Shown one piece after another: positions 34,701 through 43,521 of a stretch of DNA of 64,000 nucleotides. The DNA comes from Spisula solida. Taxonomy: Eukaryota > Mollusca > Bivalvia > Venerida > Mactridae. Numbering within the stretch: position 1 is the first letter of the stretch; each line of letters starts with the position of its first letter. The translations under genes and the position numbers were made by a program. The DNA is taken from NCBI GenBank assembly GCA_947247005.1, contig OX365949.1:17363130-17427129 (forward strand). The letters are read 5' to 3'. The notes beneath the pieces are model-generated. The model was not told the origin of the DNA. It did no database searches and worked only from the letters and a program-made list of their open reading frames with translations.

Positions 34701-36865
34701 TCTATACATTGTTATTTATCCAGATCTACAGTCTAAATATATATGTAGAGTCACATCCAGTTCTCAGGTGATTACTCGAGTCTTGTGCTAATTCTACTTT
34801 GCCAATTTGTGTATTGGTTAGATATATATATGAGCCAGTCTCCAGGAAAACCTGCTATGTTGACAAAAATATTGACTTTAAAATTTTCCAGAGTATTACA
34901 GGATAATGTTAAATAAGCAAATTGCAAAAGAAATTATGTTAATATCTTGAGTTTTAAGGAAGTTACAGCTGTTTTTGTAGAGTCCCTATTCGGAGCTTTT
35001 TGTGTGACGTCGCAAACGTCATTCAAACGTTATTCAACGCATCTGAAATAAGTGTTTCATTATTACACCATTTGATCAATTCCTGACATAAATTGATCAA
35101 AATAGTACCAAATTCTATCATTATGTTTCACTTTTCAAAATATATATCAAAATCGAAATTGTTTGCATTCAGAGAAAGGCTACTACTGTTTTAAACAATC
35201 AAATCCTCGTTTTTCTCAATCTGAGTACTTTTCTGAAATGGGTCACCATAGCAACGAAGTATGTGTTTTCGACATAATTCATAGGAAAATGTAAAGCTAA
35301 GGTGTAGTACTATATGGGTCAATTACTTAAAATAGAATCAATAGATATGTATTTTTCCTTATTTTAGAGCTTTATCAAAATCTTGTTACATATAGTAATT
35401 AGATAATGTCATTATAGCAGGTTTTCCTGGAGACTGGCTCATATGTATATATAGCCGACGAAATAGAATTGAATATATTCTGACAGTAAAACCTTTTAGC
35501 GTTGTTGCTATTATATGAGAGTGTTTTGTTAACCATCGCCCACGACTGAGTGTATGTGCGCAGTTTGCTTGGCTGCTCGAGGTTTATGTGTGTGAGTGCG
35601 GCGGGGTTGTTATAATATCAAGCTTTAATTCATTACTTAGACGAAAAAAGAAATGGCAGTAGATATATTTAAGGGTGATTGTAAATTATCTTTTGTAAAT
35701 GTGGGGTTTACACTTGCTGCACTGGTTTCCGTAAGTAGTTAAATGTGATGTAAATAGCAACTTTGTCATTGAGTACTAACATTTTGTACCCAGTATACGA
35801 GTATATTGAACAGCTCTTGTTGACCCGATATGTTACAAATAATATTGTTAAATACACGATATGCTTTTCCGCAGGTCGACCTAAAGTATTCCTGATTCAA
35901 GCATGTCGTGGTAAAGATACACAAGAAAGTGTTCCTACTGATCTAAGTGATGATGAACCAGTTAAAAGAGAAGAGGTTGTGGATGAATCTGATGTAACCG
36001 TTCGTGTCCCTACTGATGCTGATACGCTGTTGGCTTTCTCTACAACACCAGGTAAGTACAGCTATATACATTCAGACTGTTGAGTTATCCCTAATTTGCA
36101 CACTCGTGGTTATTAGGATCTTATAATTCATTATTCTTGCAAACACTGTGCATCAAAATGATATTTTCTCCGATTGGGACTTGTAAAGAAGGATTGTGTA
36201 GCTTTTCTATTTATGGTCGTCTTGTTCATTTTGTTAGTTTATAATAATTTATTTAATGTCTGTTGTAAAACAAGCTTATTCCAACTTATATTAATCACTA
36301 TCGACACCCCATTCCTGATGTTATCCATCATCACGAGCTAGGAGAGAAGAGAACCAAGTTTCCCTTTATGCTGAGCGTCTAGCAAGGGGATTTCTGGTAC
36401 CATTTTTATTTTGTCTTTGGTATGACGCGGCCTGGGATTGAACCCGGGACACCATGCACTCGAAACAGTCTCTGTACCACTAGGCTATCGAGGTGGCGGT
36501 TTTGTTAGTCATTGTGATAAGTGTTTTTTTCTTGTTTGTGTCTGCCTTTTTGTGTCTTTCGTGATAAGCTGTTCCTAGTGAATGCTCTGTCAATCTTATT
36601 ATTATCTTTTGTACTGAGGCAAAAATGATTTCAACTATGTGGGTTTTTTTCAGGATTTATATCGTTCCGTCGACTAGGTACTGGGTCGTGGTTTATCACA
36701 GAATGCATGCGCGTGTTCAAAGATTTCTACCAACGGGAACATCTGGAAGAAATGCTGATCACCGTAAGGAACAATGTTGCTCATTCAGAAGAATGGCAAC
36801 ATAAAGATGGCGGAAAACAAATGCCCTGTGTTTGGTCGACCCTGACTCGTCGTTTGATGTTGTAG
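22461..36865 (+). CDS. Caspase with one N-terminal death-effector-like domain (8 exons, 377 aa)
   Basis: A cysteine-aspartate protease of the caspase family, probably an initiator that is recruited through its death-fold domain and cuts after Asp in apoptotic or immune signalling. Exons: 22461-22767, 25947-25982, 29434-29463, 29823-29903, 32486-32691, 33453-33537, 35875-36051, 36654-36865. All junctions are GT-AG and keep frame (1134 nt with TAG). Residues 8-92 resemble a DED; 103-126 are a basic linker; 127-377 are the caspase domain. Catalytic His217 (ILSHG) and Cys259 (QACRG) are present, as are the S1-pocket arginines Arg150 (REGTD) and Arg313 (SFRRLGTGSWF). Likely p20/p10 processing sites are Asp285-298. 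The domain order recalls caspase-8/10, but there is one DED rather than two and QACRG rather than QACQG. The start is the first ATG after an in-frame TAA at 22452. No damage is visible. DED versus CARD is judged by eye. Confidence 0.9.
22768..22865 (+). other. Read-through of caspase donor 1 encodes a hydrophobic tail
   Basis: If intron 1 is retained, the frame continues for 32 codons to a stop at 22863-22865. The added residues include YFILDLIVSTFGFVTSCIG then NLILVLIYS, a nearly uninterrupted 27-residue hydrophobic stretch at the very C-terminus. The result would be a 134-residue DED protein with a tail anchor. AATAAA occurs at about 23145. Whether this isoform exists is inferred. Confidence 0.4.
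23262..23300. repeat. Palindrome CCATATTTTATTACCGCG, copy 1
   Basis: CCATATTTTATTACCGCGAT with AAAATATGG forms a near-perfect hairpin. A close relative, CCATATTTTATTGCGTAATA with AAATATAGG, occurs at about 24043-24073. Both lie in caspase intron 1. Confidence 0.6.
24043..24073. repeat. Palindrome CCATATTTTATTGCG, copy 2
   Basis: Second copy of the hairpin described at 23262, 780 bp downstream. Flanking sequence differs, so only the hairpin core is shared. Confidence 0.55.
24585..24800 (+). repeat. 116-bp tandem duplication in caspase intron 1
   Basis: AGCCAAAAATAGAATAGAGT begins at 24585 and recurs at 24701 as AGCCAAAAATAAAATAGAGT, followed in both by TTGCTTCCC, CCAAGCAAA, TGTTCCCTACCCC and TTTTTGACCCT-TGATCAAAAT. 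Identity is about 90%. Confidence 0.85.
24967..25285 (+). repeat. 29-bp minisatellite, 11 identical copies
   Basis: Unit starts TATGTTTGGCCTTACC and ends AAAGCCAGCTTGT. All 11 copies look identical, so the array is young or recently homogenised. Because 29 is not a multiple of three and the unit has no stop in any forward frame, all three forward frames stay open and give the same 29-residue periodic peptide. It sits inside caspase intron 1 and is not a gene. Confidence 0.95.
25947..25982 (+). CDS. Caspase micro-exon 2: basic linker
   Basis: 36 nt between CTTCCAG and GTAAGTTT, phase 1 at both ends. Encodes EKNRKRAIQDNV (residues 103-114). Because both ends are phase 1, skipping it would keep the frame. 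The short basic run NRKR plus the next exon's PKRPK could be a nuclear import signal. Confidence 0.8.
26028..26240 (+). mobile_element. MITE family M2, copy 1
   Basis: Starts GTTCGCCGGGGATAACTC and ends GTTATCTCCGGCGAAATA, an inverted pair of about 25 bp. The interior is highly similar to copies at 26489-26702 and 38337-38550 (CATTAAAAGTGTATATGCAC, AAAAATGAATATCG). No coding capacity. Confidence 0.85.
26489..26702 (+). mobile_element. MITE family M2, copy 2
   Basis: TAGTTCGCCGGGGATAAC to GTTATCTCCGGCGAACTA, 214 bp, with TA next to each end. Same orientation as copy 1, about 460 bp downstream. Lies in caspase intron 2. Confidence 0.85.
26703..29164. other. Caspase intron 2 interior, AT-rich
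   Basis: No exon-like frame found. Two stretches near 28725-28850 and 28950-29060 share AATAGGCGATCT, ATATCA, TTAAAGATTACAGATC-like and GCACCTAAG words, so they may be an old duplication. Otherwise nothing recognised. Confidence 0.45.
29165..29345 (+). repeat. Dispersed repeat family R1, copy 2
   Basis: Shares GGTTTCACAGGGTGCT, GTTTCATTGAAATCGGTATA, GAAATAAAATA, CATTTTCGTTTT and GTGGTATTGC with the copies at 11745 and 39180. Ends at about 29345, within caspase intron 2 and about 90 bp before exon 3. Confidence 0.65.
29434..29463 (+). CDS. Caspase micro-exon 3: linker with PKRPK
   Basis: 30 nt between CATTTCAG and GTAGGC, phase 1 at both ends. Encodes VSDSPKRPKT (residues 115-124). With exon 2 it makes an unusually basic, Ser/Pro-containing hinge between the death domain and the protease. 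Confidence 0.8.
29823..29903 (+). CDS. Caspase exon 4: start of p20
   Basis: Encodes residues 125-151, including the first beta strand KGLMLILNSRED. Arg150 precedes EGT at the next junction, in the position of the S1-pocket arginine of caspases. Acceptor CCTAG, donor AAG|GTAAAT. Confidence 0.9.
30199..30351. mobile_element. 153-bp Transib-like MITE with 5-bp target duplication
   Basis: Inverted ends CACTGGGTACACCGTATATT and its reverse complement, flanked by ATTGT on both sides (30194-30198 and 30352-30356). A 5'-CAC terminus with a 5-bp duplication is the pattern of Transib elements, the relatives of RAG. No coding sequence. The assignment rests on the ends alone. Confidence 0.7.
30580..31290 (-). 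pseudogene. Tx1/L1-like LINE ORF2 C-terminal fragment
   Basis: Minus-strand frame 31283-30924 encodes the region after the RT thumb: KKWTKNIGEEMNENWKK, RNFQYTLNFLMRLIPTDTYL and a zinc-knuckle CDFCYMQDETIEHLFWEC, the last a typical end block of Tx1/L1-type ORF2. Beyond the stop, related coding continues to about 30600 with stops (KFYIFKMK, IEYY). The RT core is absent, so this is a 5'-truncated dead copy in caspase intron 4, antisense to the gene. Confidence 0.8.
31417..31852. mobile_element. 436-bp MITE with GGCCCCAATTTCACG ends
   Basis: Left end GGCCCCAATTTCACGAAA then AACTTAAGTCATTGCTCAGC; right end GCTGAGCAATAACTTAATAT then TTTCATGGAATTGGGGCC. The inverted match spans about 40 bp. No coding capacity. 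Lies in caspase intron 4. Confidence 0.75.
32486..32691 (+). CDS. Caspase exon 5: catalytic histidine
   Basis: Encodes residues 152-220: GTDRDVNKMKAFFENKLRYE, an acidic loop SEEEDDLTTEQL, then FICVILSHGNE with His217. Acceptor TTTAAG is weakly pyrimidine-rich; the alternative TATTAG gives a stop. Donor GAG|GTATAT, phase 0. Confidence 0.9.
33182..33424. mobile_element. Small inverted-repeat element in caspase intron 5
   Basis: GTATTCACAAAATTAG near the left end pairs with CTGTTTTGTGAATACAAGGC near the right end. The match is short (about 15 bp) and imperfect. Resembles the 'TTCACAAA' class of mollusc MITEs; low certainty. Confidence 0.4.
33453..33537 (+). CDS. Caspase exon 6
   Basis: Encodes residues 221-248, starting KGIKTKDGYKNVEDIRKEFN and ending GFA. 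This is the loop and helix between the catalytic histidine and cysteine. Acceptor TTACAG, donor GCTG|GTAAAA. Confidence 0.9.
34341..34740 (+). promoter_or_regulatory. Promoter-like or LTR-like module in caspase intron 6
   Basis: The stretch is GC-rich compared with the intron. It has CATTGG (34409), GATTGG (34449 and 34478), CCAATCACGTGG (34490) and a TATATAAGG box (34517), the layout of a strong pol II promoter or of a retroelement LTR. It starts TGTCATGGCGG. Downstream it holds no recognised coding sequence, and I found no convincing matching direct repeat within the window. A solo LTR is a reasonable guess. Confidence 0.45.
34830..35442 (+). mobile_element. MITE family M1, copy B (complete)
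   Basis: Both ends intact: ATGAGCCAGTCTCCAGGAAA with ACCTGCTAT at the left, and its reverse complement at 35414-35442. 613 bp, next to a TATATA tract on both sides. Interior includes TGTGACGTCGCAAACGTCAT and GGGTCACCATAGCAACG. No coding capacity. Lies in caspase intron 6. Confidence 0.85.
35875..36051 (+). CDS. Caspase exon 7: catalytic cysteine and interdomain linker
   Basis: Encodes residues 249-307: RPKVFLIQACRGKDTQESV with Cys259, then an acidic linker with Asp at 271, 274, 275, 285, 288, 296 and 298, and LLAFSTTP opening p10. Acceptor CCGCAG, donor CCAG|GTAAGT. Confidence 0.95.
36296..36497 (-). mobile_element. tRNA-derived SINE
   Basis: Read on the minus strand from 36497: an A-box-like TAGCCTAGTGGTA, a B-box GGTTCAATCCC (36434-36444), then a non-tRNA body ending AGGAATGGGGTGTCG near 36296. 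The body words TGGTACCAGAAATCCCCTTG and CTAGACGCTCAGC suggest a conserved central domain of the kind known in mollusc SINEs. Located in caspase intron 7, antisense. Confidence 0.75.
36654..36865 (+). CDS. Caspase exon 8: p10 subunit and stop
   Basis: Encodes residues 308-377: GFISFRRLGTGSWFITECMR with Arg313 in the S1 pocket, then a helix, KDGGKQMPCVWSTLTRRLML and TAG. Acceptor TTTTTTTCAG. PCVWSTLTRRL fits the usual caspase C-terminus (P...STLT..L). Confidence 0.95.
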
Positions 36866-38336
36866 TTATGATCTATTTTTAGCATGTAGTGACTGTGTAC
36901 ATGTAATTTGGTACAAGACTTATGGTGTTAAGTGCCGTGTGGCGGCTGTAAAATGTATCCCCGTACTTCACTTCAGTGTAGTTATCATTTATAATTACCT
37001 CTCTTTATGGCTAATTATGCACAGAATTCGAAGTCTACAGTGTGTCATTCATTGCGGAGTGAGTATATAGGCTTGCTTGAAATATCCATTTTTGGGGATG
37101 TGGATGGTTCGTCCTATGTCTGACTCTTGCGTGGATTGCTAGGCACTGCCGTCGTTTCTGTGTGGCTTTGGATTGTCTGTGTGCTAATGTATATAATATT
37201 ATTATTGAACGTGTTGCAGATAACATTATACGCATAACGTTGAAAAGATAATGAAAAATTGGACAGGGAAGGTAGCATTCAACTGAATCTGCCAAGCTCA
37301 GAAATAAGACATTACACTACAATCACACGACACAATGTCCAACACACAACTGAACGAGAAAAAGAAACTAAACCTTTAACTTACTGAGTCGACTGGCTGT
37401 TGGAATGTGGAGTCGGGTTCACTTTTTCATTAAGTTTGATTGTTCATGTTTATGGTTTCTCCTTGTTGCATGTGGCTGTCCTTGTGATACATTGTTAGTG
37501 TATGCCCTTTTAAAACTCTGAAAGCTGTTTCGTTTATATCGTTATCGCATGCACACTTTTGGTTGTATGGATGCAGGCATCGGACATTGATTGTCCCGTC
37601 GCATCTGGAGTAGGGTTTACTTGTGGTTGTCCCGATGTTCGTTGTTCTTTTTGGTGTTTACTGTGCATTTTCGTTCTTCGTGTTGCCTTCAAACGTCGTA
37701 GACATGCTTTACTATAAAAGTACGAAGGGACAATAACAAATCAGACTGGATAGGCAGCAGTCAACAGAAACAGTAGAGCAAGCTAGGCACTGAAACGAAC
37801 AGTCCGTATACGAATTGGTAGCTCTTGTGTGAAATTGGCCTGGTCGAAATGACGCATATTTTGGTTTTAAGTTTTAATTGACAATTTCAGTTTGATACTT
37901 ATTTTTGTTGTTGGTTACAAGATACATTCGTCTATTGCACTATGCATTATCATTTGTCATATTCATCATAAATTGATCTCAGATATACCAGAATAAGTTA
38001 AATGTTTTTTATTCGTCACTTCGTATTAATGCTTTTTATATACTGATTGGTTCAGTCCATTTAATTACCTTTCTTACCACATTGGCTAAAACGGATTTTT
38101 TTAGGAATTGTCATGTTTATATATATGCAGATTATGTAGTTAGGACAAACATTTTTATTGATGTTCATTTATTATTTGATTGATTTGATATAATATTGTC
38201 TAGTATTCATTTGCTGTTAATTATTGATGTTACAGCATAGCTTAATTTATACGTATGAATAAGCCGATTTTTCAACCTGTCGATGGTATTTTGACATGGA
38301 ATATTTATTGGGAGAGTCGATGAGCTAAAACAGGTA
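36866..38336. other. Caspase 3' flank, probable 3' UTR at the start
   Basis: No gene seen. Short TG-rich stretches around 37080-37200 and 37430-37700 look alike in composition (TGTGTGGCTTTGG, GTTGCATGTGGCTGTCC). I could not fix a polyadenylation site; no clean AATAAA lies close to the stop. Confidence 0.4.
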
Positions 38337-38550
38337 TAGTTCGCCGGAGATAACACTAGCCTTTGTTTACAAATAAGCATGAAAATTAAATACATTTTCG
38401 ATATTCATTTTTGTTCAATCTTTTACATAAACATTTTTAATGATATACTGTTTAAATCTACACTGATAACTGGCGGCCATTCGATCGTGCAGTGTTTATA
38501 ATTTGCTTTGTTTGTTTATTGATAAGGCTAGAGTTATCCCCGGCGAACTA
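38337..38550 (-). mobile_element. MITE family M2, copy 3
   Basis: Reverse-oriented copy of the 26028 and 26489 elements, TAGTTCGCCGGAGATAACAC to GTTATCCCCGGCGAACTA, with TA at both sides. Confidence 0.85.
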
Positions 38551-39179
38551 TAGGAGAGATCATGTTTGTATACAAATGTAATCATACCACCAGCTCGCAA
38601 TTGGTGAATGGCAGGTTTTTATTTTTCATTCAGCCAATAGATTGCTGGTGGGCATTTTGTATATATTTTTAAAAGGACTTTTTCTACAATTGAAAATTGT
38701 CATTTTTATATGTACATTTCAATTTATTATAATAATTTCAGCAGAATATTCTATTGCATACTTGAAAAATTAGCTAGTTAGCTTAAAGTCGTAGTCGGTT
38801 AAAAACTAACGACCTTCTCATTCTAAGCCATCGAAAGATTTATTCCACCTCTTCCAGATCATATTATCGTCGGGGAACAACGTATTTAAATAATTGGCAG
38901 CTTATGTTATGTTATATTCATTTACATGTACGTAATAGTGTGTTTGTGAAAAAATGTGTTATAAATATTTGCTATATCCGTGTACATGTAGCGATACCAC
39001 ACGACTCTGACATCACTAAATGCATCAAATCCAAGACGAAATTTGTAAACATTTACTTCGCTTCGAAAACAAAACAAACCGTATTTTATTTCTCTATCGA
39101 TATCTATGAAACATAGTTTTACGCCAGTCTAAGGAGAAAAATATAAGCTATTCACGAAATAAAGGATCCCTATCAGCAG
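38551..39179. other. Intergenic, nothing recognised
   Basis: AT-rich. A 70-codon frame at 38904-39116 has no domain. No promoter or repeat is supported. Confidence 0.45.
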
Positions 39180-39460
39180 CGGGGCCGTTTTTCCAGCACC
39201 TTATGAAAACTTCGGAATGGTTAGTATGCGAGAGTACTACAATTTCAAGCAGTCTTTTGTCCAAACATTCTCATGGTGCTGCGAAAAAATGACCATTGTT
39301 ATATTTCATGGAAAGCTTTTATTTACCCTGGCGTATGTTTCATATAATCGGTATAGAAATAAAATAATAACGGCTATTTTCGTTTTCCAATGTTTGCAGG
39401 ATTTGTCTTGGATTTGATGCATTGGGTGATGTTAAAATCAAGTGGTATTGCTAAACTACA
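39180..39460 (+). repeat. Dispersed repeat family R1, copy 3
   Basis: Shares TTCCAGCACCTTATGAAAAC, TATTTCATGGAAAGC, CTGGCGTATGTTTCAT, ATCGGTATAGAAATAAAATA, GGCTATTTTCGTTTTCC and TTGTCTTGGA with copy 1. It is the longest copy here. Confidence 0.65.
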
Positions 39461-39628
39461 TGTACTAGAAAACATATACATATGAATTAGTATTCATAAT
39501 ATTGATTAAACAATAAACATGTTTAATGGACTGTACTTTATTTTCATCCACCCGAAACGTGGAGCAACTTTAACAGAACAGAACAGAACAGATATTTATT
39601 CAGATTTGTACATAGTACATCATCTATA

Positions 39629-40619
39629 CGTGGGACGTTCAAAATAAACAGGACTGGTTTTCAATTTTATACAAATATTATTACATAATATGAAATCGGA
39701 ATTCAATTGCAAAAATTCGATATCTGATTAATCGAGTTACATTTTCACGTCCTCTCATAATAGTCCATTTTGAAACCATGGTAACATGCACCCGGCGCCG
39801 CCCACCAATTACCATTAATGGCGACTACGCAACGGGGTGTATCTTTAATAATATCATATTGTTTGTTTTCAAACTTCGCCGTAACATTACATGTTACATG
39901 TTGGAAGATGTCTGCAAAAATGACTACATTTAGACGTTAGGTACTGAAATAACTCCAAGAGTGACAACTTCGTGACGCAAAAGTGACGTCACCAGAACGT
40001 AAGGAAAAACGGACAAACACCAAGTTCTGTTAACTACAAGATGATTAAATGTCCTCTGAATCGTATGCAATTATCGTAACTACATTTTGGAAACAGTTCT
40101 GCGAGTCTTTTATCAGTTTTAGAATGACACAAATGCTTTAGTAATAACTGTTCAGCTTTAAAAGACAGACAAGTAATAGGAAATCATAAGAACGTTTGTG
40201 ACGTCAGTTTCCGAGACAGTTTCAAAATACCAACGTTTATGGTACGGATTCTCGTCCAGATATTTGATTAAGGTCCGGGAAAATACATGCTATTCTCACC
40301 AACGCTTTACTTGTTTGGCTCAGTGTGGTACTGGAACGTATTCATCACCCTATATCACCATACACATCGTATTGCATAGCCCTATGCGAAGCACTAACGT
40401 CGTGTAAAATAGCGCGACGTCATTTTGTGCGCCGGGTCAGCGTTAGTGACCTTTTTAAGTCACCTGTAACTATCGGACCGCGTATTTGTTTTAGGTAATA
40501 TTTTTACAGTATGTAGAAAAAGGATTCCGATTTCTGATGGTATATAATTTTATTTATTTCGTTTAACCATGCATGCGGGTTTTGTGACAATAGTCCTGTT
40601 TATTTTTGAACGTCCCACG
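39629..40619. mobile_element. Mariner/Tc1-like non-autonomous transposon, 991 bp
   Basis: Inverted ends CGTGGGACGTTCAAAA then TAAACAGGACT (about 28 bp with one single-base gap), flanked by TA on both sides (39627-39628, 40620-40621). It sits inside the LINE 3' UTR, so it is younger than the LINE. The interior has no transposase frame; the longest open frame (40198-40407) has no domain. Confidence 0.8.
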
Positions 40620-40639
40620 TACATATAACATATAAACAT

Positions 40640-42560
40640 ATATACATACATAAAGTTATCACATGTTTATTTTGTTAGTAAATAAATTGACAGTCGAGGA
40701 TAAACTATAGTATGCGTTGTTAGTTCATATTATTCAAAATATTATTTCTAATTATTACAGCTTTCTTATAATATATAGCTAATTTAAATAACTGGGTTTT
40801 ATTTATAGAGTTTAATAGTTCCAAAAATTTAAACATACTTGGTCTAACGTAATAGTATTTTTTAATATATATTTTTCTCAGATCGTTAAAACAAAACCAT
40901 AAGTAGATAACATGTTTTCTATATTTGCCACCCAATTTGAAACGCCATTTTTACAATCTGCTAGTGCTTGGTTATATACTCTGTCTAAGATTATGTTGTC
41001 TGTATTTAATAATTTAAACCAATATTTTAGTATGCGTAAAAATCTCTCTTTAAACATTTAATTGCACTAAAAAATTCATCTAAAGTAATAGGTGTATTTA
41101 ATTCCTCAAAACTACAATCTACGTCATCAAAGTCATGATTTTCACAAAATGTTTCTGCTTCATCATTTTGTGTATCAATGGTATCGTTGCTTAATGTCGA
41201 AAAGAAATTTTTGAATTTATCAAGACCAATATTATTTGAAGTTTTATTTTTGCGCTTGAAATACTTCCAGAAATCTTTCGGTTTAGCATGTTTTAAATTT
41301 TCAATTTCTAATAATTTTTCGCGTTCAAATGTCGCTCGTTTTTTCTTACAGATATTGTTATATTCTTTTTTTGTGTAGACAAAACAACTCGCGGTTTAAG
41401 TCCGATCCGACCCGTTTATATCTATTCAAAGAATTTGTATATACGTATCTCGCGTCGGTACATTCCTGGTCAAACCATTATTTTTGTTCAACAATCGGCT
41501 TTTCGGTAAACTCGGTTTTATCATTTCTTCGTGTATATGTTTTCTCGAACAACGGATCTGCAATATCACGTATTATAGAGGTAAAATTATTTAACGTATC
41601 GTCTATTGATTGTCTAGAAGACGTATCGATATTTTGTTTCACGCGGTTAAACTGTGGCAACATTGAAATAATACGCGAACGAAAGTCGTTTTTAAAATTA
41701 CTATTCCATTTATACTTGACCTCCTTTTCCACCCCTGTAGTATTTACAACAACATTACATTTCAATGAAAAAACAATACCAGAATGCTCGCTAAATTCAT
41801 CAATGAATCAATGCTAAAATCACACAACAAATGTAAATCCTGCTCTCTACATAAAAGCATATCTATGACGGATGCACCGTTAGTGTGATCCCATACAATC
41901 ATTAAATACACGACCATTCATGATTCTAAAACCCGTAGATTAACACAGGTCAAGTAATTTGACCCCAAAATTGTTACACATTTTATCCATGGAGGCCCTG
42001 TTGAGGTGCCGATCGGGTACATAATTACTATCATCCAGTTCAATATTATAAAGATCGCATTCAATAAAATCACGCTCAACTCCTACCCTGCTATTCCAAT
42101 CACCTACTAAATATATAGATCCCATATTTTCAAAAGCATGTATATCATGTTGTAAAATATTAAATAAATCAACATTGCATATATTGTACGTTGGTGAATT
42201 TTCACACCAAATATAAGTACCGCATATATCAATATCATCATCCAAATTAAAGAAATGTTTGTCTAGTTGTAGCCAAATAATTGTATCGTGATGGTTTCTA
42301 ACAATGTCAATACCCGGATTTAAATAGTCTTTGTAATAAATAACTACACCACCACTGCACCTACGTGCGTTCCTATGTTGGAACTTTCTATAAAAGTTAT
42401 GTGCGGTGTAGCCAGACAGTTCTATATCACTAGATTTATTAGTCCATGTTTCATTCAAAAACACAATATCATGCTTGGATAGTAATTCAACAAATTCTGG
42501 CGAATGTTTCTTAGTAGACGTTAAACCATTTACATTCCATGAAAATAGTTTTAGTTCACC
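40640..42560 (-). pseudogene. LINE ORF2: AP-endonuclease, linker and thumb; RT core deleted
   Basis: The endonuclease nicks target DNA in LINE integration. Visible blocks from 42560 downward: LKLFSWNVNGL, HDIVFLNETW with the metal-binding Glu, CSGGVVIYYKDYLNPG, and VGDWNSRVG with the catalytic Asp-x-Asn. The frame ends near 41940, then continues with shifts and stops (KYKWNSNFKNDFRSR at 41700; AKPKDFWKYFK near 41270; DEFFSAIKCLK near 41055). From there the sequence goes straight to thumb residues FLRILKYWFKLLNTDN without the palm motifs. The junction near 41050-41030 is the deletion point. Not functional. Confidence 0.8.
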
Positions 42561-42572
42561 CTCGTCGAATCC

Positions 42573-43521
42573 CTAATGGTGGCTGTTAACAGGATGACCG
42601 TTAACATACAGTGTATCGTATGATAACCATGCACGGTTACCATTCTTGCGTTCCTGCTTTAGTCTAGGAATTAGACGTTTACGTTTATCATTAATTTCCT
42701 TGGGGAATTGTTCATGCATGAAATAGTCTGTTTCAGCAAGTGCCCTCTCTTGTCTGCGAACTAGCTCACGTTCCTTAAATAATGTAAATTTTGCCACTAT
42801 ATCTCTGTTACTATTCTCTCGTTTCCTACCCATCCCATGTACACGCTCAAATTTCATATCATCCACTAGCGTTTGTGCGATCTTCAATTTGTCTACAAGA
42901 AAGCTTCTCAAAATTTTCTCAGTATCGTCTGGTACCTCATCCTGGGCCTCACCAATACAACCAAATACCAGGTTATTACGCATTGACTGTGATTGTAAAT
43001 ATACGAGGTCATTTTTTAGGACGACCTCTTCTACTTTACTCAAACGTTCATTAGATTTATTAACATTGTCATATACAAAGGTTCATACCTTCTTAATCTC
43101 AGAATCAAATTTGTCTACTTTCTGTTCTAAAGTGTTCAATTTATCCAGGGTGCTGTGGGATCTAGACGTGTCCATTTCTGTGAGCTTTATATTTATTGTA
43201 TTTAAACACTTCATAATGTCAGCATTTGTGGGATTCTGGGATGAAGACGCCATGTTTACCTCTGGTTCAGTAGTGGGTGGGGTATTGCTTATAGAAATAT
43301 TTTCTGGTGAGATTTGAATTGTCAAAAACAGTGTTACCTTCATCACAACATCCTACATCCGTATTTTCATCACTATTATATAACACACAGATTGCTTCAT
43401 TTAAGATTTCACTAACATTTATTGCTTGCGGAGACTAACAAATTTTTTCCCGCTTTTCTGTCGGTTCATTGTTTACACTGTCATCACTCTTTTTACGTTT
43501 ATTCCTTCTGGCTTTACCCAT
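42573..43521 (-). pseudogene. L1-type LINE ORF1 (RNA-binding, coiled coil + RRM)
   Basis: Starts MGKARRNKRKKSDDSVNN at 43521. A stop near 43438 and a frame shift near 43083 break it. The middle (43300-43083) is coiled-coil-like (TLDKLNTLEQKVDKFDSEIK). The C-terminal part (43043-42573) has the RRM-like block SMRNNLVFGCIGE and the ERVHGMGR and FTLFKERELVRRQ blocks typical of L1-type ORF1, which coats element RNA. Ends GHPVNSHH. Confidence 0.8.

Larger units (their letters stand above)
39573..43521 (-). mobile_element. Internally deleted LINE with nested DNA transposon
   Basis: On the minus strand: ORF1 (43521-42573), ORF2 endonuclease and linker (42560 to about 41050), a jump to the RT thumb/C-terminus (about 41045-40700), then a 3' end CTGAATAAATATCTGTTCTG at 39573-39600. 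The RT core is missing. A 991-bp TA-flanked element interrupts the 3' UTR at 39629-40619. The TTCTG-repeat tail is like that of the LINE at 8730-11376, and the thumb residues are similar, so both are probably one family. Confidence 0.8.
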
